Shown here: positions 1-9,283 of the stretch, one piece after another | How the letters are laid out: each line of letters starts with the position of its first letter | Position numbering within the stretch: the first letter of the stretch is position 1 | Source of the DNA: Micavibrio aeruginosavorus ARL-13 | Lineage (GTDB): Bacteria > Pseudomonadota > Alphaproteobacteria > Micavibrionales > Micavibrionaceae | Length of the DNA: 64,000 bases | Direction of reading: 5' to 3' | Assembly: GCF_000226315.1 (NCBI RefSeq) | Contig: NC_016026.1 | Location: 124,001 to 188,000, forward strand | Program-made: the position numbers and the translations under genes | The notes under the pieces: generated by a model | What the model saw: only the letters and a program-made list of their open reading frames with translations | Database searches by the model: none | Told to the model about the DNA's origin: nothing

Positions 1-492
1 CGACAGCCCCGCTTCCAACGGAAACCGCCCCAGAATGCTTTTGCAAAACGCGTGAATGGTCGTGATGTTTAATCCACCGGGGGCGTCGACCACGCGGGCG
101 AATAATTGCCGGGCGGCGACCATTTGGTCGGCATCCGGGTCCTGGCCAATCAAATCGCGCAATGTGGCGTGTAACTTCTCATCGTCCATTACCGCCCATT
201 CGCCCAAGCGTTTGGACAGGCGCAGGCGCATTTCACTTGCCGCTGCTTTGGTGAAAGTCAGGCACAAAATGCGGTGCGGGGCGCACGCGCTGGCGGTGCC
301 CTGGCCCGGGCGCGGCAACAAAATGCGCAAGACGCGATCGGTCAGAACCTTGGTCTTTCCCGATCCGGCGGATGCGCCCACCCATACGTGGGCGGCAGGG
401 TCGGATGCTTGCGCCTGCAACGATGCGGCGTGGGCGCTGGCGGCCTGTGGTGATTGATCGGGCTTCTCTGCTGCGGACGATTTCGGGTTCAT
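1..492 (-). CDS. addA: AddA helicase-nuclease, N-terminal part (cut by window edge)
   Basis: Double-strand break repair helicase/nuclease subunit that works with AddB to resect DNA ends for RecA loading. Only the first 164 residues lie in the window. The translated minus strand shows a UvrD-type Walker A, GASAGSGKTKVL, at about residues 39-50. Next come the motif Ia-like LTFTKAAASEMR and then TTIHAFCKSIL, both typical of AddA. The ATG at 492 overlaps the addB stop as ATGA, so the two genes are translationally coupled. The remaining helicase and nuclease domains lie beyond position 1. Confidence 0.93.
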   Translation of the reverse strand, partial: MNPKSSAAEKPDQSPQAASAHAASLQAQASDPAAHVWVGASAGSGKTKVLTDRVLRILLPRPGQGTASACAPHRILCLTFTKAAASEMRLRLSKRLGEWAVMDDEKLHATLRDLIGQDPDADQMVAARQLFARVVDAPGGLNITTIHAFCKSILGRFPLEAGLS

Positions 493-3400
493 GCCGCATC
501 CTCCGCTTCATCATCCGCATCGCTCAACACCACCCATTCCTGCACACGGGCCAGTTGATCGTAATCACGATATTTGGGTGCGTTCGCCGGGTTGGGCAGG
601 CTGTAATACGGCGTTGCCGGGTTTTTGAATGCGGTGACCAGATCGCGCAATCCGTTATGGGCATAGGTGGCCAGATGCACGGCATCGCCTTCTTCTATGT
701 TCAGAATGGTGGGGTTCTTCCGGCCCGATCCATCCCATGCGGTAAAAGCGCGCAGTCCATCGACGCTGGGTTTCGGCCCGCTATCGTTAAACCCGCCATG
801 CAGAATCATCGCCCCTTCCAATGGCAATTGCGGGGCCAATCCGGCCTCGATCGCTTTTTTGCTGGGCAATGTTCCGGTTTTGTAATCAATCACGGTGGCG
901 CGGCCATCGATCGTGCTGCGGTCAATGCGGTCGGCCTTGGCGGTCAGGGTAAAAACGCTGCCATCATCCAAGGAAATCGGTAATGTTCCTGTGGCCTCCA
1001 GCGCCCATGGTTTGGAATGGATGCGCTGCGCGGTTTCTAGCGTAACGAAATGGTCAATCGCCGCTTCCATGCGCGGCCACCAGAACCCCCACAAACGTGG
1101 ATCATCCATGTGGGCTTTCATCTGGTCATGGGCCAGCGTGATTAAACGGCTTTGTGCATCATCCGGCCATTCGTGCATATGATCCGATACGAAATGTTCG
1201 AACACTTCATGGATCAACGTGCCGCGGCTAGCCGCATCTTCGGGCTTGTCCAGCATGTCCAGTTTGCGCAGGCGTAAAATCCGTTTGGCATACAGGGCAT
1301 AGGGATCGCGCATCCATGTTTCAATGTCGGTGACCGGCAATGTCATTGGGCGGCGATCGGCTGGTGGTGTCGGCGCGGGGCGCGTGGCGGCGGCAATGCG
1401 TGCACCATCATCGCTGAACATCCGCGCACGGTGCAGGGCGGGGTGGTCGTGCAAATGTTCGGGCGGGATATCGAGCGCCTGTAACACCGTATCCAGCCGT
1501 TGCAACCAGCGGGACGGAACGGTCGGCGTGCCATCCACCCGCTTGCTGCGGCTTAAATACACAGTGGGCGCGCAGAAACCGCAGGCAAAATCATGCGCGG
1601 CAAATCCGACCATTTGTTCCGTGGGCGGCAGGCCGAATTGCTTGCGCATCGGGCGCGACATCCACGGGTCATGGCCGGGATCGGGGGGCCATGTGCCATC
1701 GTTGAGTCCGGCCAGAATAACGCAATCGGCTTGGGTCATCCGTGCTTCGATCTGGCCCAGAATGGACAGGCGCGGGTGGGTGCCATAAGCGGGGCGGATG
1801 TTGACGCCCTCCATCATGCCGCTGATGATGGATAGATAATCATCCAGACTCATCGGCGGCATGGCGTTCATATCACCGGAAAAGGCCTGTGCCAGTTCGC
1901 CGTGCAATTCGGCCAGAACGGTGGCTGCCGCCTCGCCATCTTCGCCGGTCCAGATCGTATCGGCACGGCTTAAGTGCTCGGCTACCTTGATATGCGCGGT
2001 CAGCCAGGAGGGCAAAGGGCGCAGCGTATCCGCATCACCCTGCAATAAATCATCAAACGGTGCGAAACAGGTACGCAGATGATCGATCAAGGGCGCAACA
2101 TCCGGCGGCGCATCATGGCCGCGTGCAATTTGCGCTTCGCGTTTGGCGTTGATATGGGCGATTAATCCATCCCATCCATGGGCCGGGGCGGGGCCGCGCA
2201 GATAATGGCGATCCAGCGCCCGGACCATGCCGCGCCCGCCATCCGCATCATTGTCATCCCACCGCATCAATGAATGTTTCACGGCGGCCAGCAACGCGGC
2301 GGGGGCGTACTGCTCAATCGCCGCCCGTGCAATCAGGCGCAGGAAAATACCAACCCGTGTGGTGCTGAGCGGTTGGCCGCCGGAATCATCCATAATGATG
2401 CCCCAGCGATTCATGATCAAACTGACCCGGCGGGCCAGCATCCGGTCCGGTGTGATCAGTGATGCCGTGCGTCCCGGTGTTTCCAATGTTTCGCGTAAGA
2501 GAAGGGCAATGGCCTCGGCCTCTTCCTGCGGGTTTTCGGCATCCATGCGGCGCACGCGGCCCAACGTGTCGCGCACATGGGTACGGGTGTCTGTATCCGG
2601 GTCCAATGTCGTCCACGCATCGGCGGTGGCGGCGGGGCGCATCATTTCACGCGCCAGCCATTGGCGGGCGTTTAATTGCTTCTGGGCCACGCCCGGATTG
2701 ATGTCGGTGCGTGCGGGTGGTGTATGTGGCCAGAGAACAACGTCATGGCGATGCAAATTTTCATCCATCCCATGCAGTAATTTTTTCAATGCATGTTGCG
2801 GGTGGGAATCATCCAATGCCGCCCAACTGCCATCATCCATATCACGATCCAGCGCGGGCAGGATCACCGACCCATTGGGTAATCCCGCAATCACGCGCAA
2901 TAAACGGGCCGTGGCGGGAATGGACCCGGTTGAACCGGCGGCGATAATGCGTTGGGTCGGGCGCGTGGCATCCCAATGATCGGCCAGCGCGTGGGTCAAT
3001 CGGCCACCGCGGTCCGCCGCATCAATCATGCCGTGCGCGTCCAGCAAGGCGGGCCACAATTTCATGATGATCGACAGGAAATCCAGCGTCACGCGCCAAT
3101 GATCGGCAAATTCATCCGGTACCAACGCGGGCAGGGCGTCCAGCGTGACCCCCTCCATATAGCATTGGTCGATCAGGCGCCCCAGTGTTCCGGCCAGGGC
3201 AAAGGCCTGATCGGGGCTGTGCACCCGGGTCTTCCATTCCATGATCATGCGCGCCAATAAAATCTGACGGCGAATTTTCGGCATGGCGGGAGGCAGGTTC
3301 AGGGCGACAGCATTCCCGGATGAAGCAATCGATTCAAGGCTCAATGAATCTTCATCCACCTCGCCCAAGGCGCTCAGGCGCGGCAGCAAAATCGGCGCGC

Positions 3401-3596
3401 CCTTGGACAGACGCAAAAACGCATTCTGCATCGTCCGTGTCGCGCGGCGTGTGGGCAACAACAGATGAATAGAAGACAGACCCTGCGGATCGCCCCTCGT
3501 TTCATCCAGCAACCCATGCGCCAGCGCATCGGCAAAGGCCACCCCCGCCGGAATGGTGAACAGGGTCAGCTTGTGATCCGCTGCCCCCATATTCAT
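489..3596 (-). CDS. addB: AddB, double-strand break repair subunit
   Basis: Partner of AddA, about 1035 residues. The N-terminal half is the inactivated helicase-like region and has no canonical Walker A. The C-terminus carries the RecB-type PD-(D/E)XK nuclease signature (VIDYKTG, followed by a Q-containing LAPQLPLEG). I chose the ATG at 3596, which overlaps the upstream stop (TGATG). A longer in-frame reading to 3713 would run deep into the upstream gene and only adds a low-quality Arg/Gly/Pro-rich stretch. Order and spacing fit a single addB-addA transcript with the two genes upstream. Length and domains match the alphaproteobacterial AddB family. Confidence 0.93.
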   Translation of the reverse strand: MNMGAADHKLTLFTIPAGVAFADALAHGLLDETRGDPQGLSSIHLLLPTRRATRTMQNAFLRLSKGAPILLPRLSALGEVDEDSLSLESIASSGNAVALNLPPAMPKIRRQILLARMIMEWKTRVHSPDQAFALAGTLGRLIDQCYMEGVTLDALPALVPDEFADHWRVTLDFLSIIMKLWPALLDAHGMIDAADRGGRLTHALADHWDATRPTQRIIAAGSTGSIPATARLLRVIAGLPNGSVILPALDRDMDDGSWAALDDSHPQHALKKLLHGMDENLHRHDVVLWPHTPPARTDINPGVAQKQLNARQWLAREMMRPAATADAWTTLDPDTDTRTHVRDTLGRVRRMDAENPQEEAEAIALLLRETLETPGRTASLITPDRMLARRVSLIMNRWGIIMDDSGGQPLSTTRVGIFLRLIARAAIEQYAPAALLAAVKHSLMRWDDNDADGGRGMVRALDRHYLRGPAPAHGWDGLIAHINAKREAQIARGHDAPPDVAPLIDHLRTCFAPFDDLLQGDADTLRPLPSWLTAHIKVAEHLSRADTIWTGEDGEAAATVLAELHGELAQAFSGDMNAMPPMSLDDYLSIISGMMEGVNIRPAYGTHPRLSILGQIEARMTQADCVILAGLNDGTWPPDPGHDPWMSRPMRKQFGLPPTEQMVGFAAHDFACGFCAPTVYLSRSKRVDGTPTVPSRWLQRLDTVLQALDIPPEHLHDHPALHRARMFSDDGARIAAATRPAPTPPADRRPMTLPVTDIETWMRDPYALYAKRILRLRKLDMLDKPEDAASRGTLIHEVFEHFVSDHMHEWPDDAQSRLITLAHDQMKAHMDDPRLWGFWWPRMEAAIDHFVTLETAQRIHSKPWALEATGTLPISLDDGSVFTLTAKADRIDRSTIDGRATVIDYKTGTLPSKKAIEAGLAPQLPLEGAMILHGGFNDSGPKPSVDGLRAFTAWDGSGRKNPTILNIEEGDAVHLATYAHNGLRDLVTAFKNPATPYYSLPNPANAPKYRDYDQLARVQEWVVLSDADDEAEDAA

Positions 3597-4366
3597 CACG
3601 CGGTGGGTTTGGCGGGCGGGTAAACCGGATTGGACGGGGAGATTGAGCCGCCCGTGGCGGCCAGATGGGCCTCCACGCTGGCCAGATCGGCCGGCGTGCT
3701 GATGTGGTGCCATGCGCCGTCATGTTCCAGTCCGAACAAACGGCCATTGGCCTGCGCCTTGTCCATCAGTTGCAGGAAGGAGAACGGACCGTTCGGCGCA
3801 TTTTCAAACAAACGCGGATGCACGATGCGCACACTGGTCCACATATGGGTGCCGGTTTGCGTTGTGCTGCGGATAATCTGGCCATTCGGCAGAATGTCGT
3901 AATCGCCAACGCCGCCGGTCAAGGTCATGGCGCTGACGGGTTGCAGCAACAGCAACAAATCCATCTTGGAATCATCCCACATGCTGGCCATACGGGTCAG
4001 GGCATCGCCGCTGACGCCATCCTCCCACAGCGTGTCGCCGGAAAACGCGAAGAACGGCTGGTTGCCCATGGTGTACAGGGCCTTGTTCATGCCGCCACCC
4101 GTGTCCAGCAATGTTTGTTCGAATGAAAACGTTAAACGCGGCGCATGGCGTTGGCCCAGATGCTGTTCCAATTGCGTGGCGCGATAATGCAGATTGACGG
4201 TCACATCATGCACGCCATACGCGACCAGACGGTCCAGCGTGTGGTCGATCATTGCTTTACCGGCCACGGGCACCATCGGTTTTGGCATCGTGTCGGTGTG
4301 CGGGCGCAGGCGTTTTCCCATTCCGGCGGCCAGAATAAAGGCACGGTCAATATGCGGCGTACTCAT
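3596..4366 (-). CDS. MurU-like sugar-phosphate nucleotidyltransferase
   Basis: 256 residues with the N-terminal nucleotidyltransferase signature LAAGMGKRLRP, followed by PKPMVPVAGKAMIDH. This is the pattern of N-acetylmuramate-1-phosphate uridylyltransferase (MurU), which makes UDP-MurNAc in peptidoglycan recycling, and of related mannose-1-phosphate guanylyltransferases. The metal-binding SGDTLWED stretch is present near residue 110. The gene sits 2 bp after tsaE and overlaps addB by one base. In many alphaproteobacteria a MurNAc/GlcNAc kinase (AmgK) is fused to TsaE or lies between TsaE and MurU. No kinase is found here, so the exact substrate is an inference. Confidence 0.82.
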   Translation of the reverse strand: MSTPHIDRAFILAAGMGKRLRPHTDTMPKPMVPVAGKAMIDHTLDRLVAYGVHDVTVNLHYRATQLEQHLGQRHAPRLTFSFEQTLLDTGGGMNKALYTMGNQPFFAFSGDTLWEDGVSGDALTRMASMWDDSKMDLLLLLQPVSAMTLTGGVGDYDILPNGQIIRSTTQTGTHMWTSVRIVHPRLFENAPNGPFSFLQLMDKAQANGRLFGLEHDGAWHHISTPADLASVEAHLAATGGSISPSNPVYPPAKPTA

Positions 4367-4368
4367 GA

Positions 4369-4857
4369 TTATGCGTTTCCTTCGTTAAGGGGAATATCGG
4401 GAATGGTGATGATGCGAATATCGGGGCGATGCGGGTCGGCGGCGAAATGCAACGTCCACCCTTGCGGCGGCACCATGGTTTCCAGGATCGGGCCAAGGTT
4501 ACCGGGCCATTCAACGATGGTGATGGCACCGCTCAACGCTTCTTCCCAGCCCAGCTCCCACACCTCGTCCGGTGTTTTGATGCGATATAAATCGAAATGC
4601 CATACGGGCCCGCGCGGCGTGTCGTATGTCTGAACCAATGTGAAGGTCGGGCTGGGCACTTCCAGTTTTTCATCTCCGGCCAGGGCGCGGATCAACGCGC
4701 GGGCGAAGGTGGTTTTTCCGGCCCCCAAATCCCCTTCCAGCAACAACACCTGACCCACGCACAGGCGTCCGGCGATGGATTGTGCCAACGCCGCGGTGGC
4801 GTCTTCGCCCCGCAATTCGTGGGTGGTCGTCGGGATGTGAAAATCATGGTCTGTCAT
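4369..4857 (-). CDS. tsaE: TsaE, tRNA threonylcarbamoyladenosine biosynthesis ATPase
   Basis: 162-residue P-loop protein of the TsaB-TsaD-TsaE complex, which makes the universal t6A37 tRNA modification. The Walker A GDLGAGKTTFARALI is near residues 42-56. The family motifs VPSPTFTLVQTY, HFDLYRI and the glutamate-containing ITIVEWPGNLG follow. The C-terminus ends about 40 residues later, so the phosphotransferase domain fused to TsaE in many alphaproteobacteria is missing. First gene of the tsaE-murU-addB-addA operon, divergent from the flavoprotein at 4975. Confidence 0.93.
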   Translation of the reverse strand: MTDHDFHIPTTTHELRGEDATAALAQSIAGRLCVGQVLLLEGDLGAGKTTFARALIRALAGDEKLEVPSPTFTLVQTYDTPRGPVWHFDLYRIKTPDEVWELGWEEALSGAITIVEWPGNLGPILETMVPPQGWTLHFAADPHRPDIRIITIPDIPLNEGNA

Positions 4858-4974
4858 GGCTTGCTATTTGTGCAGGAAATGGCGCAAAAACCAAGCCCCG
4901 TGCGGTGAAAAAGGGATTGTTTTCCATGATCGTTCCGGGCACGCTCGTTCCTGTTTGAAAGAGGTCGTTAAACG

Positions 4975-6009
4975 ATGAACGCATCCATTCCAGCCCCGAT
5001 TGTTGAAACAGACGTTGCCGTGATTGGTGCGGGGCCTGTTGGCTTATTTACCGTATTCCAGTGCGGCATGCTGGGTCTGTCCTGCACGGTCATTGATGCG
5101 CTGCCCGATATTGGCGGGCAATGCACGGCGGTGTACCCGGAAAAACCCATCTATGACATTCCGGGTTTCCCGCGTGTTGAGGCGGCATCACTGATCGCCG
5201 CGCTGGAACAACAGGCCGCGCCGTTCGCGCCGCTGTACCTGCTGGGGCAACAGGTGGTGCGCGTGTCCGGTACGGTGCATACGGGGTTCGATCTGGAAAC
5301 GGAAAAGGGTAATAAAATCAAGGCAAAGGCCATCATCATCGCCGCCGGGGCCGGGGCGTTCGGCCCCAACCGCCCACCGCTGGAGGGCATTGAATCGTAC
5401 GAAGGCACGTCCGTGTTCTACATGGTGCGCCGCCGTGATGACTTCGCCGGGAAACGCATCGTCATCGCCGGTGGTGGTGACAGTGCGGTGGACTGGGCGT
5501 TGTCGCTGGCCCCGATTGCCGCGCGTGTGATGGTGGTGCATCGCCGCGACAATTTCCGCGCCGCCCCCGAATCCGTCATGCGGATGCAGGCGATGGCCGA
5601 TGCGGGTGAAATTGATCTGGTCGTGCCCTATCAGCTAAAGGCGCTGGACGGTGTTGGCGCGCATCTGCGCCACGTGACCGTGGCGACGATGGATGGCACG
5701 GAAAAAGTGCTGGAGGCTGATGTGCTGCTGCCGTTCTTCGGTCTGGCGGCGTCGCTGGGGCCGATTGCGGATTGGGGGCTGGCGGTTGACCGGCACCATA
5801 TTCCGGTGGAACCATCAACGGCGGCCACATCGGTGCCGGGTATTTATGCCGTGGGCGATGTTGCAACCTATCCGCAGAAATTAAAGCTCATCCTGACCGG
5901 TTTTGCCGAGGTGGCGCAGGCCGCGCACGCCATCTACCGCCAAACCCATCCGGGGCAGGATCTGCACATGGAATATTCAACGACGAAAGGTGTTCCGGGT
6001 TTGGCCTAG
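4975..6009 (+). CDS. Ferredoxin-NADP+ reductase, thioredoxin-reductase-like (YumC type)
   Basis: Flavoprotein of 344 residues expected to move electrons between NADPH and ferredoxin or flavodoxin. The FAD site GAGPVG is at residues 18-23. The NADPH-binding GGGDSAVDWA is near residue 166. The C-terminal FAD contact is GIYAVGDVATYP near residue 285. There is no redox-active CxxC between the two Rossmann folds, which separates it from true thioredoxin reductase and supports the TrxR-like FNR family. An AGAGG Shine-Dalgarno precedes the ATG. The stop overlaps that of the convergent GNAT gene by 3 bp. Confidence 0.88.
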   Translation: MNASIPAPIVETDVAVIGAGPVGLFTVFQCGMLGLSCTVIDALPDIGGQCTAVYPEKPIYDIPGFPRVEAASLIAALEQQAAPFAPLYLLGQQVVRVSGTVHTGFDLETEKGNKIKAKAIIIAAGAGAFGPNRPPLEGIESYEGTSVFYMVRRRDDFAGKRIVIAGGGDSAVDWALSLAPIAARVMVVHRRDNFRAAPESVMRMQAMADAGEIDLVVPYQLKALDGVGAHLRHVTVATMDGTEKVLEADVLLPFFGLAASLGPIADWGLAVDRHHIPVEPSTAATSVPGIYAVGDVATYPQKLKLILTGFAEVAQAAHAIYRQTHPGQDLHMEYSTTKGVPGLA

Positions 6010-6293
6010 GCCAGCACGTCATGCTGATCCGGATGACGGTTCATCCACGACACGGCGTAGGAACAGATGGGATAAATTTTCTGGCCGTGGTCGCGGGCCA
6101 TGGTGGTGATGCCCTCCATCAAGCGCCCGGCGGCGCCGGTGCCGCGCAAAGGCGGCGGGGCTTCCACATAATCGATGAATAAAGTGGTGCCTTCGACCCG
6201 ATACGCCGCAAAGGCGGTGTGCCCGTCAATATGCAGCTCGAACCGTTCTTTCTCTTTGTTATCAATAACTTGAATTGATTCTGTGGCGCTCAT
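6006..6293 (-). CDS. Small GNAT-like N-acetyltransferase (YjdJ/Gcn5-related family)
   Basis: 95 residues if started at the ATG at 6293, chosen because the N-terminal extension to 6350 looks non-conserved. It has the compact GNAT core: a beta-strand pattern FELHIDGHTAFAAYR, then TLFIDYVEAPPPLRGTGAAG, whose RGTGAAG matches the acetyl-CoA pyrophosphate loop, then IYPICSYAV near the C-terminus. This layout is typical of the roughly 95-residue 'GNAT-like' family with unknown substrate. The gene is convergent with the ferredoxin reductase; whether they are functionally related is unknown. Confidence 0.8.
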   Translation of the reverse strand: MSATESIQVIDNKEKERFELHIDGHTAFAAYRVEGTTLFIDYVEAPPPLRGTGAAGRLMEGITTMARDHGQKIYPICSYAVSWMNRHPDQHDVLA

Positions 6294-6362
6294 CTCCGCA
6301 CTCGCTTTCCTGTACTGACATAGGGTGCGCATAAATCTGCACAAGTCCATGGCGCATTTTAT

Positions 6363-6370
6363 GCTATACT
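6363..6370 (+). promoter_or_regulatory. Extended -10 promoter, possibly giving a leaderless mRNA
   Basis: The sequence TGCTATACT has an extended -10 TG and a near-consensus TATACT hexamer ending at 6370. The ATG of the next gene starts at 6378, so transcription would be predicted to begin at or next to the start codon. No Shine-Dalgarno sequence lies in between. The -35 region is weak. Confidence 0.5.
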
Positions 6371-6377
6371 CAGACCT

Positions 6378-6806
6378 ATGAGGACGTTGATCGGATTACT
6401 CTTTTTGCTGTTTTGCAGCATGGTGACGATCCCGGTTGCCAGCGCACAGGATGCGCCGGTGATTGTGCCGATGGCCGATCCGGTCACACCGCCCGCGCGG
6501 CCTGATGGGGCGCGCTGCTTCATCATCAAAAATGCTGCGCCCTATACAATCATGGGCTCGTTCCGCACCAATTTTTTTGAAGCTGCCGATGGAACACAGG
6601 CGCGGTCCCAAACCAATTTCCGCATGGCTCCCGGTGTGTCCGAAGAATATTGCACCTATGGCCCGTTTTACAGCGGTGGGCGGCTTGAGGTGATACTGCG
6701 CACAATCGTGCCCATCTTCTCCTGCTTCACTGTGGCGGAGGGGGAAATCACGATCCGTGGCAAGGTGGAAAAAACAGGATCAAAAACCTGGATCGAATGC
6801 CGCTAG
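6378..6806 (+). CDS. Secreted protein of unknown function
   Basis: 142 residues with a clear Sec signal peptide (LIGLLFLLFCSMVTIPVASA, cleavage near residue 23). The mature part has four cysteines, spaced as two pairs that could form disulfides: CFIIKNAAPYTIMGSF, EEYCTYGPF, FSCFTVAEG and a terminal IECR. I recognise no family. The protein is probably periplasmic or secreted. It is a single gene divergent from the GNAT-like gene, and its promoter abuts the start codon. Confidence 0.75.
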   Translation: MRTLIGLLFLLFCSMVTIPVASAQDAPVIVPMADPVTPPARPDGARCFIIKNAAPYTIMGSFRTNFFEAADGTQARSQTNFRMAPGVSEEYCTYGPFYSGGRLEVILRTIVPIFSCFTVAEGEITIRGKVEKTGSKTWIECR

Positions 6807-6879
6807 GCGCGCCATGTCTTCCAGAAATTGCGGCCCCTTTTTATGAGGGTTCGAACTTTGTTCGAGCGGGCGCGCGAAT

Positions 6880-9219
6880 TTAAACGGGCAGGGAAATCGT
6901 AACAATCGTGCCGTGATTATGCGGGCTGTCCAGTGTGATGGTGCCGCCATGCAATTGCACAATATTCCGCACAAGGGTCAGTCCCAACCCCGCACCCTGT
7001 CGCGCGGCCATGGCACCCTTTACATTGCCGCGTTCAAACGGCTCCAGCACACGGGCGCGATCTTCGCTGGCGATACCGGGTCCGGTGTCGGTGACGTGCA
7101 GGGCGATATGACCATCGCTGGTGCGCGTTGCGCCCACGGTGATGGTGCCGCCCTCCGGTGTGAAATTGATCGCGTTGCGGATCAGGTTCAGCAACACCTG
7201 CTTCATGCGCTGTTCATCGGCATTGATGCTGCCGATATCATCCGGGCAATCCAGCCGGACGTTGATTTTTTCCTTCCGAGCCCATTCGGTGGTCAGATCA
7301 ACCAGCCCGGCCAGCATGCGGTGAACATCAACGGTGGATGTTTGCAATTGCATATACCCGGCTTCAATCGTTGACAGGTCCAGAATGTCGTCAACCAGAC
7401 TGACCAAGCGTTTGCCCGCATCCTGCAAACCGGTTGTATATTCTTTTTGTCGTTCATTCAGTGGTCCGAAATATTCATGGCCCAAAATTTCGGCAAACCC
7501 GGTAATGGCGTTCAGCGGTGTACGCAGCTGGTACGACACGTTGGCCAGGAAGTCGAGCTTCAGCCGCTCCGCCGCTTCCAAGGCTTCGTTACGATCGCGC
7601 AAGGCGGCTTCGACGCGGGCGCTGTCGGTCACGTCGATATGCGCGACCAAAACGCCACCATCGGGCAGCGGCACGGTCGAAAAATCAACCAGTGTCTGGT
7701 TCAGCAATTGCAGGCGGCCTTCGCGCTGTGTGCGGTCCAGCCCTTGTGCAATCAGTTCTTCGCGCTGCTGGGGCCACACGGTTTCATGGAATAGTGGTTT
7801 GAGGCGTTCAACGATCCGGCTGATATGCGGCTCGCCGTCCAGATCTTCGGGGTTCAGGTGCCACAGCCGGGCCCAGGCCGGGTTCCACAATTTCAATCGT
7901 CCGTCGCCGCCAAACACGGCCACGCCTTCGGACAAATTGTCGAGCGTTTCCTTTTGCACAGCGACCAGCGTGTTATAATTGGATTCCAGTTCCAATCGTC
8001 CGGTCACGTCTTCGAAAATCATCATCAATCCGCCCATCGGGTGCGGGATGACCAATTGGCGCAGGGCCCGCCCATCGGGCAGGTACAGCATATCTTCGTG
8101 CCCACCGATCAGGCCGGTAAACATGTTCAGCCAGCTTTGCTTGAACTTGCGAAAATCGGCCTGTTCCGGCAGGCGCCGTGTTTCGCGCAATTTTTCCATG
8201 ATATCGCCCAGCTTTGGCTGGGTGTTTAACCAGCTGTCGTCCAGTTGCCACAACTGCGCAAAGGCCGAATTGAAAAACTCAATCTTCTGGTCGGCGGCGA
8301 AAATGGCGATGGATGATCCCAGTTGTTCCAGCAATTCTTTGTTGGCGGCGGTGTTGCGACGCTGGTGTGTTTCCAGCTCTTCTTCCCGGGTGCGGTCATG
8401 CGCGCTGCCCAGTGTTAACCCCAATCCCGGCAGAGGGGTTTCCGTGACGTCCCACAACAACCGTGTGCCCGCATGGATAATATGGGCCTGTGTCGTTTTG
8501 GGCTGTGCCGCATCCAATGCGGCCTGTGCCAATGGGCGGCCCGGCTGTAATGCGGTTGCGGGCCCCTTTTTGCGGGCTGTTTGCGGCAATTCGCGCTGTT
8601 CTGCGATGACGGTCGCGGGCGAGGTGTCCAGCACGTTGGCATAGGCCCGGTTGCACCAGATCAAATCGGTCTGCGTATTGCGCATCCACAACGGAACAGG
8701 GGCGTGATCCAGCGCGGCCTGCAGGCGCAATTGCTCCGATTCGGCAAATTGCTGGGCTTCGCTAATGCGGCGCTGTTCCTGGGCCTGGACGGTTGTATCC
8801 TGAAGCCACAGGATGTTGAAACGCATGCTGCCATCGCTATCGACGCCTCTGGACCCGGACAGGGTCATGGTTCGGGTGCGGTCCGCTGTGCGGACGGTGA
8901 TGGAAAAGGGTTCCCCCTGTTCCTGCAACCGGAAAAACATACCCTCCAAAGCGGCGGCGTCACTGGCCGACAGGCGGTTTTGAATGTCGTGAATGTTGCG
9001 GATCGAATCCAGTGCCAACAGGCGACAAAACCCCTCGGAATAGGCGATGGCCCCATCCGGGCCCCAGCCGCAATAATCCATCGGCACCGCTGACAGAAAA
9101 GCCTCCATCCGGGCCTTTTCCGTGCGGAGCTCGCCCCCGCCCATCAGCGCCGTGATAAAACGGGGGCCTTTGGCGGTTTTTTGCGGGTTTTTCTTATTGG
9201 AATCTGCGGTTTGGTTCAT
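6880..9219 (-). CDS. divL: DivL-type PAS sensor kinase with Tyr in place of the H-box His
   Basis: 779 residues. Several PAS-like domains fill residues about 40-540, one containing the typical ILWLQDTTVQAQ end, followed by a dimerisation domain and a HATPase domain. The H-box reads ANVSYQLRTPL: the expected phospho-histidine is Tyr563 (codon 7531-7533). That is the hallmark of Caulobacter DivL, a non-canonical kinase that controls CckA and cell-cycle polarity through DivK binding. The ATPase boxes are intact: NLIRNAINFTPEGG (N), VTDTGPGIA (G1) and GAGLGLTLVRNIVQLHGG (G2). Length is close to DivL, and the gene lies in the tsaE...ahcY neighbourhood as in other alphaproteobacteria. Confidence 0.88.
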   Translation of the reverse strand: MNQTADSNKKNPQKTAKGPRFITALMGGGELRTEKARMEAFLSAVPMDYCGWGPDGAIAYSEGFCRLLALDSIRNIHDIQNRLSASDAAALEGMFFRLQEQGEPFSITVRTADRTRTMTLSGSRGVDSDGSMRFNILWLQDTTVQAQEQRRISEAQQFAESEQLRLQAALDHAPVPLWMRNTQTDLIWCNRAYANVLDTSPATVIAEQRELPQTARKKGPATALQPGRPLAQAALDAAQPKTTQAHIIHAGTRLLWDVTETPLPGLGLTLGSAHDRTREEELETHQRRNTAANKELLEQLGSSIAIFAADQKIEFFNSAFAQLWQLDDSWLNTQPKLGDIMEKLRETRRLPEQADFRKFKQSWLNMFTGLIGGHEDMLYLPDGRALRQLVIPHPMGGLMMIFEDVTGRLELESNYNTLVAVQKETLDNLSEGVAVFGGDGRLKLWNPAWARLWHLNPEDLDGEPHISRIVERLKPLFHETVWPQQREELIAQGLDRTQREGRLQLLNQTLVDFSTVPLPDGGVLVAHIDVTDSARVEAALRDRNEALEAAERLKLDFLANVSYQLRTPLNAITGFAEILGHEYFGPLNERQKEYTTGLQDAGKRLVSLVDDILDLSTIEAGYMQLQTSTVDVHRMLAGLVDLTTEWARKEKINVRLDCPDDIGSINADEQRMKQVLLNLIRNAINFTPEGGTITVGATRTSDGHIALHVTDTGPGIASEDRARVLEPFERGNVKGAMAARQGAGLGLTLVRNIVQLHGGTITLDSPHNHGTIVTISLPV

Positions 9220-9283
9220 GCGCGCAGTTTATCCGGTCGGGGGGGTATCATCAAGGGTGGCAGCAGAGGCGGGAAGTCAGCCC

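Noticed and set aside
3597-3713. Longer N-terminus for AddB
   Set aside because: It would overlap the nucleotidyltransferase gene by 117 bp and encodes a low-complexity Arg/Gly/Pro stretch; the TGATG overlap start is far more likely.
6880-9219. Ordinary hybrid PAS histidine kinase
   Set aside because: The H-box His is replaced by Tyr and the setting matches DivL, so a generic annotation would miss the point.
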